Source of the DNA: Prevotella sp.
GTDB taxonomy: Bacteria; Bacteroidota; Bacteroidia; Bacteroidales; Bacteroidaceae
Length of the DNA stretch: 64,000 bases
Direction of reading: 5' to 3'
NCBI GenBank assembly: GCA_017554105.1
Contig: JAFZIY010000030.1
Coordinates: 25,536 to 89,535, forward strand
A program made the translations under genes and the position numbers. The notes below the pieces were generated by a model. It did no database searches. It saw only the letters and a list, made by a program, of their open reading frames with translations, and was not told the origin of the DNA. Below are positions 35,436 to 43,036 of the stretch, one piece after another (position 1 is the stretch's first letter; every line of letters starts with the position of its first letter).

Positions 35436-36482
35436 ATGCAGATAGAATTACTGAAAGAAGAAGAGGTCGCACTATTAAGAAACCTCATAGGCGAGTCGGA
35501 AAAGATAGTATTATGTTGCCATCAGAATCCTGATGGCGATGCTATTGGCTCGTGCCTTGCCTTAGGAGAGTATCTGAAACAGCAAGGTAAGACACCGTTG
35601 ATTGCCGTACCCGATGCTTATCCTGACTTCCTGCAATGGATGCCTGAATCACAGACGATTGTGAGATACGACAAGCACAAGGAGATTGTTGAGGACGCGA
35701 TGACTAATGCCGAACTGGTGTTCTGTCTCGACTTCAACAATGCCGACCGTCTGGGCAACGACATGAGCGCCCTGCTGACGGCATCGGCAGCGAAGAAAGT
35801 GATGATAGACCATCACCCAGAGCCTAATATCGACACCGTTCTGTGCATATCTCATCCCGATATGAGCAGCACATGTGAACTGCTGTTCCGTGTGATATGG
35901 CAACTGGGCGGATTCGAGGCAATGACGAAGAAAGAGGCGATACAGATATACTGTGGCATGATGACCGACACTGGAGGATTCACGTTCAACTCCTCGCGCC
36001 CTGAGATTTTCTTCATCATCAGCCAACTGCTGACGAAAGGTTTCGACAAGGACAAGATATACCGCAACGTGTTCAACAACTATAGCGACTGGCGAATGCG
36101 CCTTATGGGATATGTGCTCTATCAGAAGTTGCGCGTGTTCCACGACTATCACGCATCCTATTTCACCATCTCGCGACAGGACATCAAGCGGTTCCACTTT
36201 ATCAAGGGCGATGCCGAGGGACTGGTTAACCTGCCACTGCAAATAAAGGGCATGCGCTTGTCCATATCACTCCGTGAGGACACCGAGAAGGAGAACCTCA
36301 TCTGGGTGAGTCTTCGCTCGGTGGGCAACTTCCCCTGCAACACCATAGCAGAGAAGTATTTCAATGGTGGAGGACATATGAATGCCTCTGGCGGACGTCT
36401 CTACTGCTCCCTTGAAGAGGCAGAGAAGATTGTGATGAAAGCCATCACCCAACAGCCAACAGCCAATAGCCAACAACAATGA
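35436..36482 (+). CDS. nrnA: DHH/DHHA1 phosphoesterase, NrnA-like
   Basis: 348 aa. The DHH domain has HQNPDGDAIGS, the Asp of FCLDFNNADR and IDHHPEP; the DHHA1 domain ends with GGGHMNASGG. The family degrades short oligoribonucleotides and 3'-phosphoadenosine 5'-phosphate. The last residues TQQPTANSQQQ are encoded by an AGCCAAC-type heptamer array, a tail the family does not need. The stop overlaps the dnaG start as ATGA at 36479-36482. Confidence 0.88.
   Translation: MQIELLKEEEVALLRNLIGESEKIVLCCHQNPDGDAIGSCLALGEYLKQQGKTPLIAVPDAYPDFLQWMPESQTIVRYDKHKEIVEDAMTNAELVFCLDFNNADRLGNDMSALLTASAAKKVMIDHHPEPNIDTVLCISHPDMSSTCELLFRVIWQLGGFEAMTKKEAIQIYCGMMTDTGGFTFNSSRPEIFFIISQLLTKGFDKDKIYRNVFNNYSDWRMRLMGYVLYQKLRVFHDYHASYFTISRQDIKRFHFIKGDAEGLVNLPLQIKGMRLSISLREDTEKENLIWVSLRSVGNFPCNTIAEKYFNGGGHMNASGGRLYCSLEEAEKIVMKAITQQPTANSQQQ
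36447..36474 (+). repeat. Four heptamers within the nrnA 3' end
   Basis: ACCCAAC, AGCCAAC, AGCCAAT, AGCCAAC run end to end, encoding the Q/P/T/N-rich C terminus, 4 bp before the dnaG ATG. Confidence 0.75.
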
Positions 36483-38416
36483 TAGACAGACAGACGGTTG
36501 ACAGAATTATGGAGGCGGCGAACATCGTGGAAGTGGTTTCCGATTTCGTTTCGCTGAGGAAGTCAGGGGCAAACTACAAAGGCCTCTGTCCATTCCATAA
36601 TGAGCGTACTCCGTCATTCTACGTCTCGCCCTCACGAGGCATCTGTAAGTGTTTCTCATGCGGCAAAGGCGGTAATCCCGTGGGCTTCATCATGGAGCAT
36701 GAGCAGATGACTTATCCTGAGGCGCTGCGATGGCTGGCAAAGAAATACAACATCGAGATAAAGGAACGCGAACTCTCTGACGAGGAAAAGAAACAGGAGA
36801 GCGACCGCGAGTCGATGTTCATCGTCAACGAGTGGGTGGCCGACTACTTCGAGGATATGCTTCACAATAATGTCGATGGTGTAGCCATTGGCATGCAGTA
36901 TTTCCGCAGCCGTGGCTTCCGCGACGATACGATACGTAAGTTCCGACTCGGCTTCTCGCTGGCCGACCGTGAGGCATTGCCGAAGACAGCACTCCATAAA
37001 GGATACAAGGAGGAGTTTCTTACGAAAACAGGCATCTGCTACAAGCGCGAGAATGACGGCAAACTGATTGACCGCTTTGCGGGCAGGGTTATATTCCCGT
37101 GGATAGGCATCAGCGGAAAGGTGGTGGCTTTCGGCGGTAGGAAACTCGACCAGGCAACGAAAGGAGTACAGCAGAAATACGTAAACTCACCCGACAGCGA
37201 GATTTATCATAAGGAAATGCAACTCTACGGCATCTATCAGGCGAAGAAAGCCATTGCCAAAGAGAACTGCGTATATATGGTGGAAGGCTACACCGACGTC
37301 ATCTCCATGCACCAAAGCGGCATCGAGAACGTGGTGGCCAACTCCGGTACGGCACTCTCGGTGCATCAGATACGCACGCTGAGACGTTTCACGCCAAACG
37401 TGGTGCTGCTATACGACGGCGACGAGGCGGGAATACATGCCGCCATGCGAGGCACCGACATGATGCTCTCCGAGGGAATGAACATCAAGGTTCTGCTGCT
37501 CCCCGACGGCGACGACCCCGACAGTTTTGCACGTAAGCACACCGCAAAGGACTTCCGCGAGTATGTCGAGAAGCATCAGCAGGACTTCATCGATTTCAAG
37601 ATTGACGTGATGCTGAAAGGTGTCACCGACCCGATAAAGCGTGCAGAGGCCGTGAACTCCATCATAAAGAGCATCAGTATGATAAACGACCAGATAGTGC
37701 GTGCCACATACATAAACCTCTGCGTGCAGCGACTGGGCATTAACGAGGCAACGATAATATCAACCCTCAATAAGTTCATACGCAGCAACATAGAGAGCGA
37801 AGGGAAGCGGGTACAGGCAATCGCGCCCAACACCCCCGCACGGCCCATAGACCAGCCCCTGTCACCTGCCACACCACAGGAACAGAGCAGTCGCGTGGAG
37901 AAACTGATAGCACAGATGGTGGTGCGCCACGGGGGCGACATCATCTATCACGATGTGGAGACGGAAGACGGCAGTAAGATAAACCTCAGCGTGGCACAGT
38001 ACATCAGTTACGACCTCAGCATCGATGACCTGAAACTGAAGAACCCAGTCTTCTCACGCATCCTGGAGGAGGCGACGGAGCATAGCAAAGACGCAGGATT
38101 CAACTCGGAGCAATACTTCACGCATCACCCGGACGTGGAACTGAGCAACATCGCCTCGAAGATGGTGATGGACGTTCCGTTGGCCGAGAGTCTGCGGATA
38201 AAGAATGAGGAAGAGTCGCTGCGCAACGAGACTGAGCATCTGGTGCTCGACTTCCGTAAGGACTTCATCGAGGCGCGTCTTGCCACACTTAAGGCGGAAA
38301 TCTCCAAGTCGATGGGCGACAACGAGAAGTTGCGCTCCCTGATGCAGGAGTATGCCGAGGCCCAGAGAATACGCAATGAACTGGCACGACGGTTAGGAAA
38401 CGACATTGTGAGTTAG
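36479..38416 (+). CDS. dnaG: DNA primase
   Basis: 645 aa. The CHC2 zinc finger uses Cys37, His40, Cys58 and Cys61 (CPFH...CFSC). The catalytic core has the TOPRIM signature VYMVEGYTDVISMHQ and LLYDGDEAGIHAAM. The C-terminal part is the DnaB-interacting helicase-binding region. It synthesises RNA primers for replication. Its ATG overlaps the nrnA stop, so coupling is likely. The stop TAG forms part of the first of eleven heptamers. Confidence 0.96.
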   Translation: MIDRQTVDRIMEAANIVEVVSDFVSLRKSGANYKGLCPFHNERTPSFYVSPSRGICKCFSCGKGGNPVGFIMEHEQMTYPEALRWLAKKYNIEIKERELSDEEKKQESDRESMFIVNEWVADYFEDMLHNNVDGVAIGMQYFRSRGFRDDTIRKFRLGFSLADREALPKTALHKGYKEEFLTKTGICYKRENDGKLIDRFAGRVIFPWIGISGKVVAFGGRKLDQATKGVQQKYVNSPDSEIYHKEMQLYGIYQAKKAIAKENCVYMVEGYTDVISMHQSGIENVVANSGTALSVHQIRTLRRFTPNVVLLYDGDEAGIHAAMRGTDMMLSEGMNIKVLLLPDGDDPDSFARKHTAKDFREYVEKHQQDFIDFKIDVMLKGVTDPIKRAEAVNSIIKSISMINDQIVRATYINLCVQRLGINEATIISTLNKFIRSNIESEGKRVQAIAPNTPARPIDQPLSPATPQEQSSRVEKLIAQMVVRHGGDIIYHDVETEDGSKINLSVAQYISYDLSIDDLKLKNPVFSRILEEATEHSKDAGFNSEQYFTHHPDVELSNIASKMVMDVPLAESLRIKNEEESLRNETEHLVLDFRKDFIEARLATLKAEISKSMGDNEKLRSLMQEYAEAQRIRNELARRLGNDIVS

Positions 38417-38486
38417 GAGTTAGGAGTTACGAGTTAGGAGTTTGGAATTAGGAGTTTGGAATTAGGAGTTTGGAATTAGGAGTTAA
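38410..38486 (+). repeat. Eleven heptamers filling the dnaG to TPR-gene gap
   Basis: The 77 bp divide exactly into GAGTTAG, GAGTTAG, GAGTTAC, GAGTTAG, GAGTTTG, GAATTAG, GAGTTTG, GAATTAG, GAGTTTG, GAATTAG, GAGTTAA. The first unit contains the dnaG stop codon and the ATG of the next gene follows the last unit directly. Confidence 0.95.
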
Positions 38487-40217
38487 ATGGAAATATATAT
38501 TGTCATATTGGTAGTTGCTATGGCGGCATCCGTGCTGTTCACATATCTCTACGACAGGAAAAAGATGGGAGTCGCAGGCAAGGACTCTCTGAACATTTCT
38601 GTGAAGGAAAAGGAGAAGATTGTGGACAACGCTCTTCGTATGCTCAACTGCGAAGGCAAGTGGAGCACCGCGAATACGGGGCGCGTAGTGCTATATGACT
38701 ATCAGAACGGGCATTTCCGCATACGCATAGAAAACGACAAGCCATACGTGGAACTGGGCTATTTCTTCTGCTTCACCGCCAAGATGGAGTATCTGCAGAT
38801 GGTGAGACATCTATGCAACATGTGTAACATGAGCACCGAGACATGCCGTTTCTACTACACCATAGCGGAAGAGAAGAACGTAATAGACGTGCATCTCTCC
38901 GCCAACCTCCTGCCCGACAAGAGGAACATGAAGGAAATCCTCGTACGGGCAATGTCCGAGATATTCCATTGGCAGACGGCATTCGGACGCGGCTTCGACA
39001 ACCAGAAAGAGGCAAGCCAGAAGGCTGAGATGCGTGACATCGAGGCAGACCACAGCCAGTGGCAACGTATCATGTTCCTGCTGCGCGAACAGGAGTTGCA
39101 GCACCAGCAGGTGTCACCGGCGGAAAGACTCGGCGTGGGCGTGCCCCTGAGCATCGGCGAACTTCTGGACACGCTGTTTGCCATTAACAGGATAGAGGCG
39201 AAGAGACTGACCATCGCCACCGACACCGTGAGCGAGATAACCGACGAGGAAGCCATCACGGGATATAACGTCGCCGATGCCATCATCGAGGACGACAAGT
39301 TCCTGCACCGTGAAGCGACGCTGTCACTGCAGTTCACCGACCTCAGACATCCCGACAGCACACGCGACATGATAATCCACCTCAAGGAGGAGCAGGGAAC
39401 CGAGAACACCCTCTACTTCCGCATCACCGCGACGCTGCTGCCAATGAACATAAGCCGTGACATACAGCCGATGTCGTCAGACAACAGTACGCTGAGCCGC
39501 TCGATGATCGTGGCATACGACCTGATGTCCACCGAACAGTTGCTCAGTGAGTTCCATTACATGAGGAAAGAGGCGGAGGCAATGCACGACAAGGGCGACG
39601 ACGAGAAGATGACCGACGAGCAACGGCTGCTGATAGAATGTACCGACGACAACCTCGGCTACCACCTCTATCACGGCAAGCGTCTGTTCCTCTCGAAGCG
39701 GTTCCTTGAGGCAGAGCCACACCTGAAGGTGGCGTTCGACATACTGATGCCCGCGTTCCCGCAACTGAAGGCATCGCTGCAGGAGGCGTTCTACGACTCA
39801 TGCTACATGCTGGGGTTCTGCTACAACGAGATGCAGCAGTACCAGCGCGCATTCTACTACCTCGAGATGCTGTTCCCGCTGAAGAGAATAACCTACACCG
39901 AGGAATACATCAACTGCCTTGTCAACCAACGCGACTTCCGTGTCATGCAGGTGATAGAGACAGTGCAGGAGATGGTGGAGAACATACTGCAACCTGATGA
40001 GAACAGCGATGACGACGGCGAGAGCCCAAAGACCGACAGCAACACCGCGATAAGGGCATTCAGCAGTTTCCTCAAGCGTCGTAAGTCGTATGTGCTCATC
40101 GAGTCGGGAAGGTACGACGAGGCACGTGACATTCTCAACGAACTGCTCAACGACCCCGACAGCAGCGACTTCGCAATGAACGAATTGGCATATTTGCAAA
40201 AGGTAACAGGGGAATGA
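38487..40217 (+). CDS. Membrane-anchored TPR protein of unknown function
   Basis: 576 aa. An N-terminal membrane helix (YIVILVVAMAASVLFTYLY) is followed by a 100-residue domain of unknown type (FCFTAKMEYLQMVRHLCNM), a middle helical region and TPR-like repeats at about 400-560 (LGFCYNEMQQYQRAFYYLEMLFPL, and SGRYDEARDILNELLND). Such repeats mediate protein contacts. I do not recognise the N-terminal domain. The start lies directly after a heptamer array, so no ordinary leader or promoter is visible; it is probably co-transcribed with dnaG. Confidence 0.75.
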   Translation: MEIYIVILVVAMAASVLFTYLYDRKKMGVAGKDSLNISVKEKEKIVDNALRMLNCEGKWSTANTGRVVLYDYQNGHFRIRIENDKPYVELGYFFCFTAKMEYLQMVRHLCNMCNMSTETCRFYYTIAEEKNVIDVHLSANLLPDKRNMKEILVRAMSEIFHWQTAFGRGFDNQKEASQKAEMRDIEADHSQWQRIMFLLREQELQHQQVSPAERLGVGVPLSIGELLDTLFAINRIEAKRLTIATDTVSEITDEEAITGYNVADAIIEDDKFLHREATLSLQFTDLRHPDSTRDMIIHLKEEQGTENTLYFRITATLLPMNISRDIQPMSSDNSTLSRSMIVAYDLMSTEQLLSEFHYMRKEAEAMHDKGDDEKMTDEQRLLIECTDDNLGYHLYHGKRLFLSKRFLEAEPHLKVAFDILMPAFPQLKASLQEAFYDSCYMLGFCYNEMQQYQRAFYYLEMLFPLKRITYTEEYINCLVNQRDFRVMQVIETVQEMVENILQPDENSDDDGESPKTDSNTAIRAFSSFLKRRKSYVLIESGRYDEARDILNELLNDPDSSDFAMNELAYLQKVTGE

Positions 40218-40219
40218 TA

Positions 40220-40331
40220 GGTTATAGGTTATGGGTTATTGGTTATAGAACCGAGTTCTGTTAGCAAACACCCATCACCTATCACCCATATCCCCTATAA
40301 CCTATAACCTTTAACCCATAACCTATAACCT
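40220..40331 (+). repeat. Opposed heptamer arrays with a 19-bp perfect inverted repeat
   Basis: Left units: GGTTATA, GGTTATG, GGTTATT, GGTTATA (40220-40247). Right array of nine units at 40269-40331, mostly ATAACCT. Bases 40220-40238 are the exact reverse complement of 40312-40330. The arrays fill most of the gap between the TPR gene stop (40215-40217) and the queD ATG (40339). Confidence 0.93.
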
Positions 40332-40338
40332 TTAGTAT

Positions 40339-40668
40339 ATGTACTACGTAAAGAAAACAATAGAAATATCCGGCGCCCACCGCCTTACACTCGACTACGA
40401 GAGCAAGTGCACCGCGCTGCACGGGCACAACTGGATAATCACCGTCTATTGCCGTTCCGAGGAACTCGACAGCAACGGCATGGTGGTGGACTTCTCGCTC
40501 ATCAAGAGCAAGGTGAAGAGCGTGCTCGACCACCAGATACTCAACGACGTGCTGCCGTTCAACCCCACGGCAGAGAACCTGGCACGATGGATATGCGAGC
40601 AGATACCGCACTGCTATCGTGTGGAGGTGCAGGAGAGCAAGGGCAACGTGGCAGCCTATGAGATTTAG
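40339..40668 (+). CDS. queD: 6-carboxy-5,6,7,8-tetrahydropterin synthase
   Basis: 109 aa of the PTPS/QueD family. Zinc ligands His14, His28 and His30 (GAHRL, HGHNW) and catalytic Cys24 (SKCTALHGH) are present; the C-terminal part has DHQILNDVLPF and NPTAENLARW. It makes carboxytetrahydropterin, the first committed queuosine/7-deazapurine intermediate. The next step, QueE, overlaps its 3' end by 11 bp. Confidence 0.95.
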   Translation: MYYVKKTIEISGAHRLTLDYESKCTALHGHNWIITVYCRSEELDSNGMVVDFSLIKSKVKSVLDHQILNDVLPFNPTAENLARWICEQIPHCYRVEVQESKGNVAAYEI

Positions 40669-41275
40669 AGTTAACGACATCTTCTCGTCACTGCAGGGCG
40701 AAGGACATAACACCGGACGGGCGGCAACATTCGTGAGATTTGCCGGCTGCAACCTAAGATGCCCGTTCTGCGACACCGACTTCTCCGAATACCGTGAGAT
40801 GTCGGCAGTGGATATCGTTGAGACCATCAAGGTGTTCCCCACCCGCTTCGTCGTACTGACAGGCGGTGAGCCGTCGCTACAGGTAGATGACGCACTGGTA
40901 AGTGCCCTTCACGATGCAGGATTCACCATCGCGGTGGAGACCAACGGCACGCGACTGCTGCCCGAAGGCATCGACTGGGTGACGGTGTCACCGAAACAAC
41001 CGCTCGACAAGGCACCATTGCCACAGATAGACTCCGGGCGCGTGGATGAGATAAAGGTGGTGTTCGACGGAAACGTATCACCCGAAAAATACATCCCTTC
41101 TCCCCCTACGGGGGGGAGCCAGAGGGGGACCTCTCCACTCCTCTTCCTCCAGCCCTGCGACGTGGGCGACACCCAACAGAACGCGGAGATAACGAGGCAA
41201 TGCATAGAATACATCATGCAACACCCCTGGTGGCGCCTCTCACTACAAACCCATAAAATAGCAAACTTCAAGTAA
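40658..41275 (+). CDS. queE: 7-carboxy-7-deazaguanine synthase (radical SAM)
   Basis: 205 aa from MRFRVNDIFSSLQGEGHNTG (as MRFRVNDIF, SLQGEG). The radical SAM motif is FAGCNLRCPFCDTDF, with Cys spacing C-x3-C-x2-C, then TGGEPSLQ. It converts carboxytetrahydropterin to CDG in the queuosine pathway. Residues about 146-160 (IPSPPTGGSQRGTSP) do not belong to the family and are encoded by the G/C-rich hairpin repeat at 41098-41132. An in-frame ATG at 40619 would overlap queD more and adds no conserved residues. Confidence 0.93.
   Translation: MRFRVNDIFSSLQGEGHNTGRAATFVRFAGCNLRCPFCDTDFSEYREMSAVDIVETIKVFPTRFVVLTGGEPSLQVDDALVSALHDAGFTIAVETNGTRLLPEGIDWVTVSPKQPLDKAPLPQIDSGRVDEIKVVFDGNVSPEKYIPSPPTGGSQRGTSPLLFLQPCDVGDTQQNAEITRQCIEYIMQHPWWRLSLQTHKIANFK
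41098..41132 (+). repeat. G/C-rich hairpin repeat inside queE
   Basis: The core CTCCCCCTACGGGGGGGAG is followed by CCAGAGGGGG and closely matches the intergenic copy at 15412-15443. The stem is CTCCCC/GGGGAG-like around a TAC-type loop. It is in frame with queE. Confidence 0.8.
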
Positions 41276-41341
41276 TCCCCAAAACCATAAACATTTAAAA
41301 ATTAAAACATTAAAAAATTAAAACAAGCGCAACTCAAACAC

Positions 41342-41390
41342 AATTAACTTGTCAACTCGTCAACTTGTCAACTCGTCAACTAAGTTAATT
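41342..41390 (+). repeat. Octamer array with inverted 9-bp ends before cls
   Basis: AACTTGTC, AACTCGTC, AACTTGTC, AACTCGTC run from 41346 to 41377. AATTAACTT (41342-41350) and AAGTTAATT (41382-41390) are exact complements at the two ends. The cls ATG follows 2 bp later. Weak 7-8 bp A-rich repetition also precedes this at 41288-41325. Confidence 0.85.
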
Positions 41391-41391
41391 C

Positions 41392-42801
41392 ATGTCCAAC
41401 CTCGGCATCATATTCCTCATCTACTATGGCATCTTCGTCCTGCCCACGATATTTGCCATACTGCTCGACAACCGTCAGCCGGCAAAGGCGGTGTCGTGGA
41501 TACTGGTGCTCGTATTCCTGCCCTTCATCGGTCTGCTGCTCTATTTCTTCTTCGGACAGAACATCCGCAAGGAACGCCTCATCAACCAGAAGAGCCTCGA
41601 CCAACTCACGAAGCGCACCATGGTGGAGTTCGTGGCACAGCGCGACCTGCGGCTTCCCGAACAATACTCCCCGCTCATCAAACAGTTCATCGAGAGCAAC
41701 TCCTCCCTACCCTTCAAGGACAACACCGCGGAGATATTCACCCAAGGCTACGACTTCTTCCTCTCGTTGCTCTATAACATCGGGAAAGCGAAGCACCACA
41801 TACACATCGACACATACATCATAGAGGACGATGCCATCGGCAACCTCATTGCCGACGCACTCATAGACAGCGTGGGCAGAGGTGTCGAGGTGAGACTGAT
41901 ATACGATGATGTGGGCAGTTGGAAAGTGCCACGACGCTTCTTTAAGCGTATGACAGAGGCCGGAGTGGAGATTTATCCCTTCCTTCCAGTATATTTCCCT
42001 GTGCTCACCAGTCGCGTCAACTACCGCAACCACCGCAAACTGATAGTCATCGACGGCGAGACGGCATACATAGGAGGCATGAACATCGCAATGCGCTATG
42101 CCAAGAAATGGCGCGACACCCACCTCCTTGTGCGCGGCGGTGTGGTGAATGCCATTCAGAGAGCCTTCCTCATCGACTGGTATTTCGTGTCGCAGACACT
42201 CATCACAGGACGCAAGTACTACCCCGAGCCAAAGATAAAGATAAGCAACGACTGCATTGCGCAACTCGTCACAAGCAGTCCTGTCGGCGGCGACCCCGAC
42301 ATGATGCATGGATACGTGCGCATCATCGTCGAGGCACGGCGGTACGTCTATATGGAGACACCCTATTTCCTCCCCACCGAGACCATCATGTTCGCCCTGC
42401 GCACCGCCGCCATAGCAGGAGTAGATGTGAAACTCATGGTGCCCCTGAAGAGCGATGCAAAGGTAGTGGAATGGGCAAGCCGCTCATACGTCCTGCAGGC
42501 AATAGATGCCGGGGTGAAGGTGTTCGCATACCAGAGGGAGTTCAACCACAGCAAACTCCTCGTCGCCGACGATGCCCTGTGCACCTGCGGCTCCACCAAC
42601 ATCGACTTCCGCTCCTTCGAGAACAACTTCGAGGCCAACATCTTCTTCTACGATGCCGACATGGCGAAGCGCATGAAGCAAGTATTCCTCTACGACCTGC
42701 AGCACTGCATCTCAACAACAGAACTGAAATACACCCACCGCCCCTCCTACGTACAGCGCCTGTGGGAGTCTGTGGTGCGCCTCCTCTCCCCGTTGCTTTA
42801 A
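41392..42801 (+). CDS. cls: Cardiolipin synthase
   Basis: 469 aa. Two N-terminal membrane helices are followed by two phospholipase D (HKD) motifs: NYRNHRKLIVIDGETAYIGG (HRK...D) and FNHSKLLVADDALCTCGSTN (HSK...D). It joins two phosphatidylglycerol molecules (or PG with another lipid) to make cardiolipin at the inner membrane. cdsA at 15451 supplies CDP-diacylglycerol upstream in the pathway. Confidence 0.95.
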   Translation: MSNLGIIFLIYYGIFVLPTIFAILLDNRQPAKAVSWILVLVFLPFIGLLLYFFFGQNIRKERLINQKSLDQLTKRTMVEFVAQRDLRLPEQYSPLIKQFIESNSSLPFKDNTAEIFTQGYDFFLSLLYNIGKAKHHIHIDTYIIEDDAIGNLIADALIDSVGRGVEVRLIYDDVGSWKVPRRFFKRMTEAGVEIYPFLPVYFPVLTSRVNYRNHRKLIVIDGETAYIGGMNIAMRYAKKWRDTHLLVRGGVVNAIQRAFLIDWYFVSQTLITGRKYYPEPKIKISNDCIAQLVTSSPVGGDPDMMHGYVRIIVEARRYVYMETPYFLPTETIMFALRTAAIAGVDVKLMVPLKSDAKVVEWASRSYVLQAIDAGVKVFAYQREFNHSKLLVADDALCTCGSTNIDFRSFENNFEANIFFYDADMAKRMKQVFLYDLQHCISTTELKYTHRPSYVQRLWESVVRLLSPLL

Positions 42802-42826
42802 TTCAGTGATAGAGAAAAGGGCATTT

Positions 42827-42858
42827 GATGAATTGATGAATTGATGAATTGATGACTT
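42827..42858 (+). repeat. Four octamers after cls
   Basis: GATGAATT three times and GATGACTT lie end to end 25 bp after the cls stop. Confidence 0.85.
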
Positions 42859-42890
42859 TTCCATAGAAAACATCATCCCATGGTAAAATA

Positions 42891-43034
42891 TCAACCGTGC
42901 TTTTTCCGTTTACCCACGATATAGCCGATAACGAAAGCGAATGCCATGAGCAGTAACACGCTCAATAAAACATACCATCTTCCTTCAGGAATAAACCATG
43001 CGGCAGGAAGATACTCATACCAGTGTTCTATCAT
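42891..43034 (-). CDS. Small membrane protein (47 aa) behind res
   Basis: The ATG at 43034 begins 2 bp after the res stop codon and the frame ends in TGA at 42891-42893. The product reads MIEHWYEYLPAAWF, then a hydrophobic helix YVLLSVLLLMAFAFVIGYIV and a basic end GKRKKHG, the plan of a single-span membrane protein with the basic end inside. The tight spacing suggests co-translation with res. I recognise no family. Its short length makes chance possible, but the membrane helix and charge pattern are clear. Confidence 0.55.
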   Translation of the reverse strand: MIEHWYEYLPAAWFIPEGRWYVLLSVLLLMAFAFVIGYIVGKRKKHG

Positions 43035-43036
43035 AA

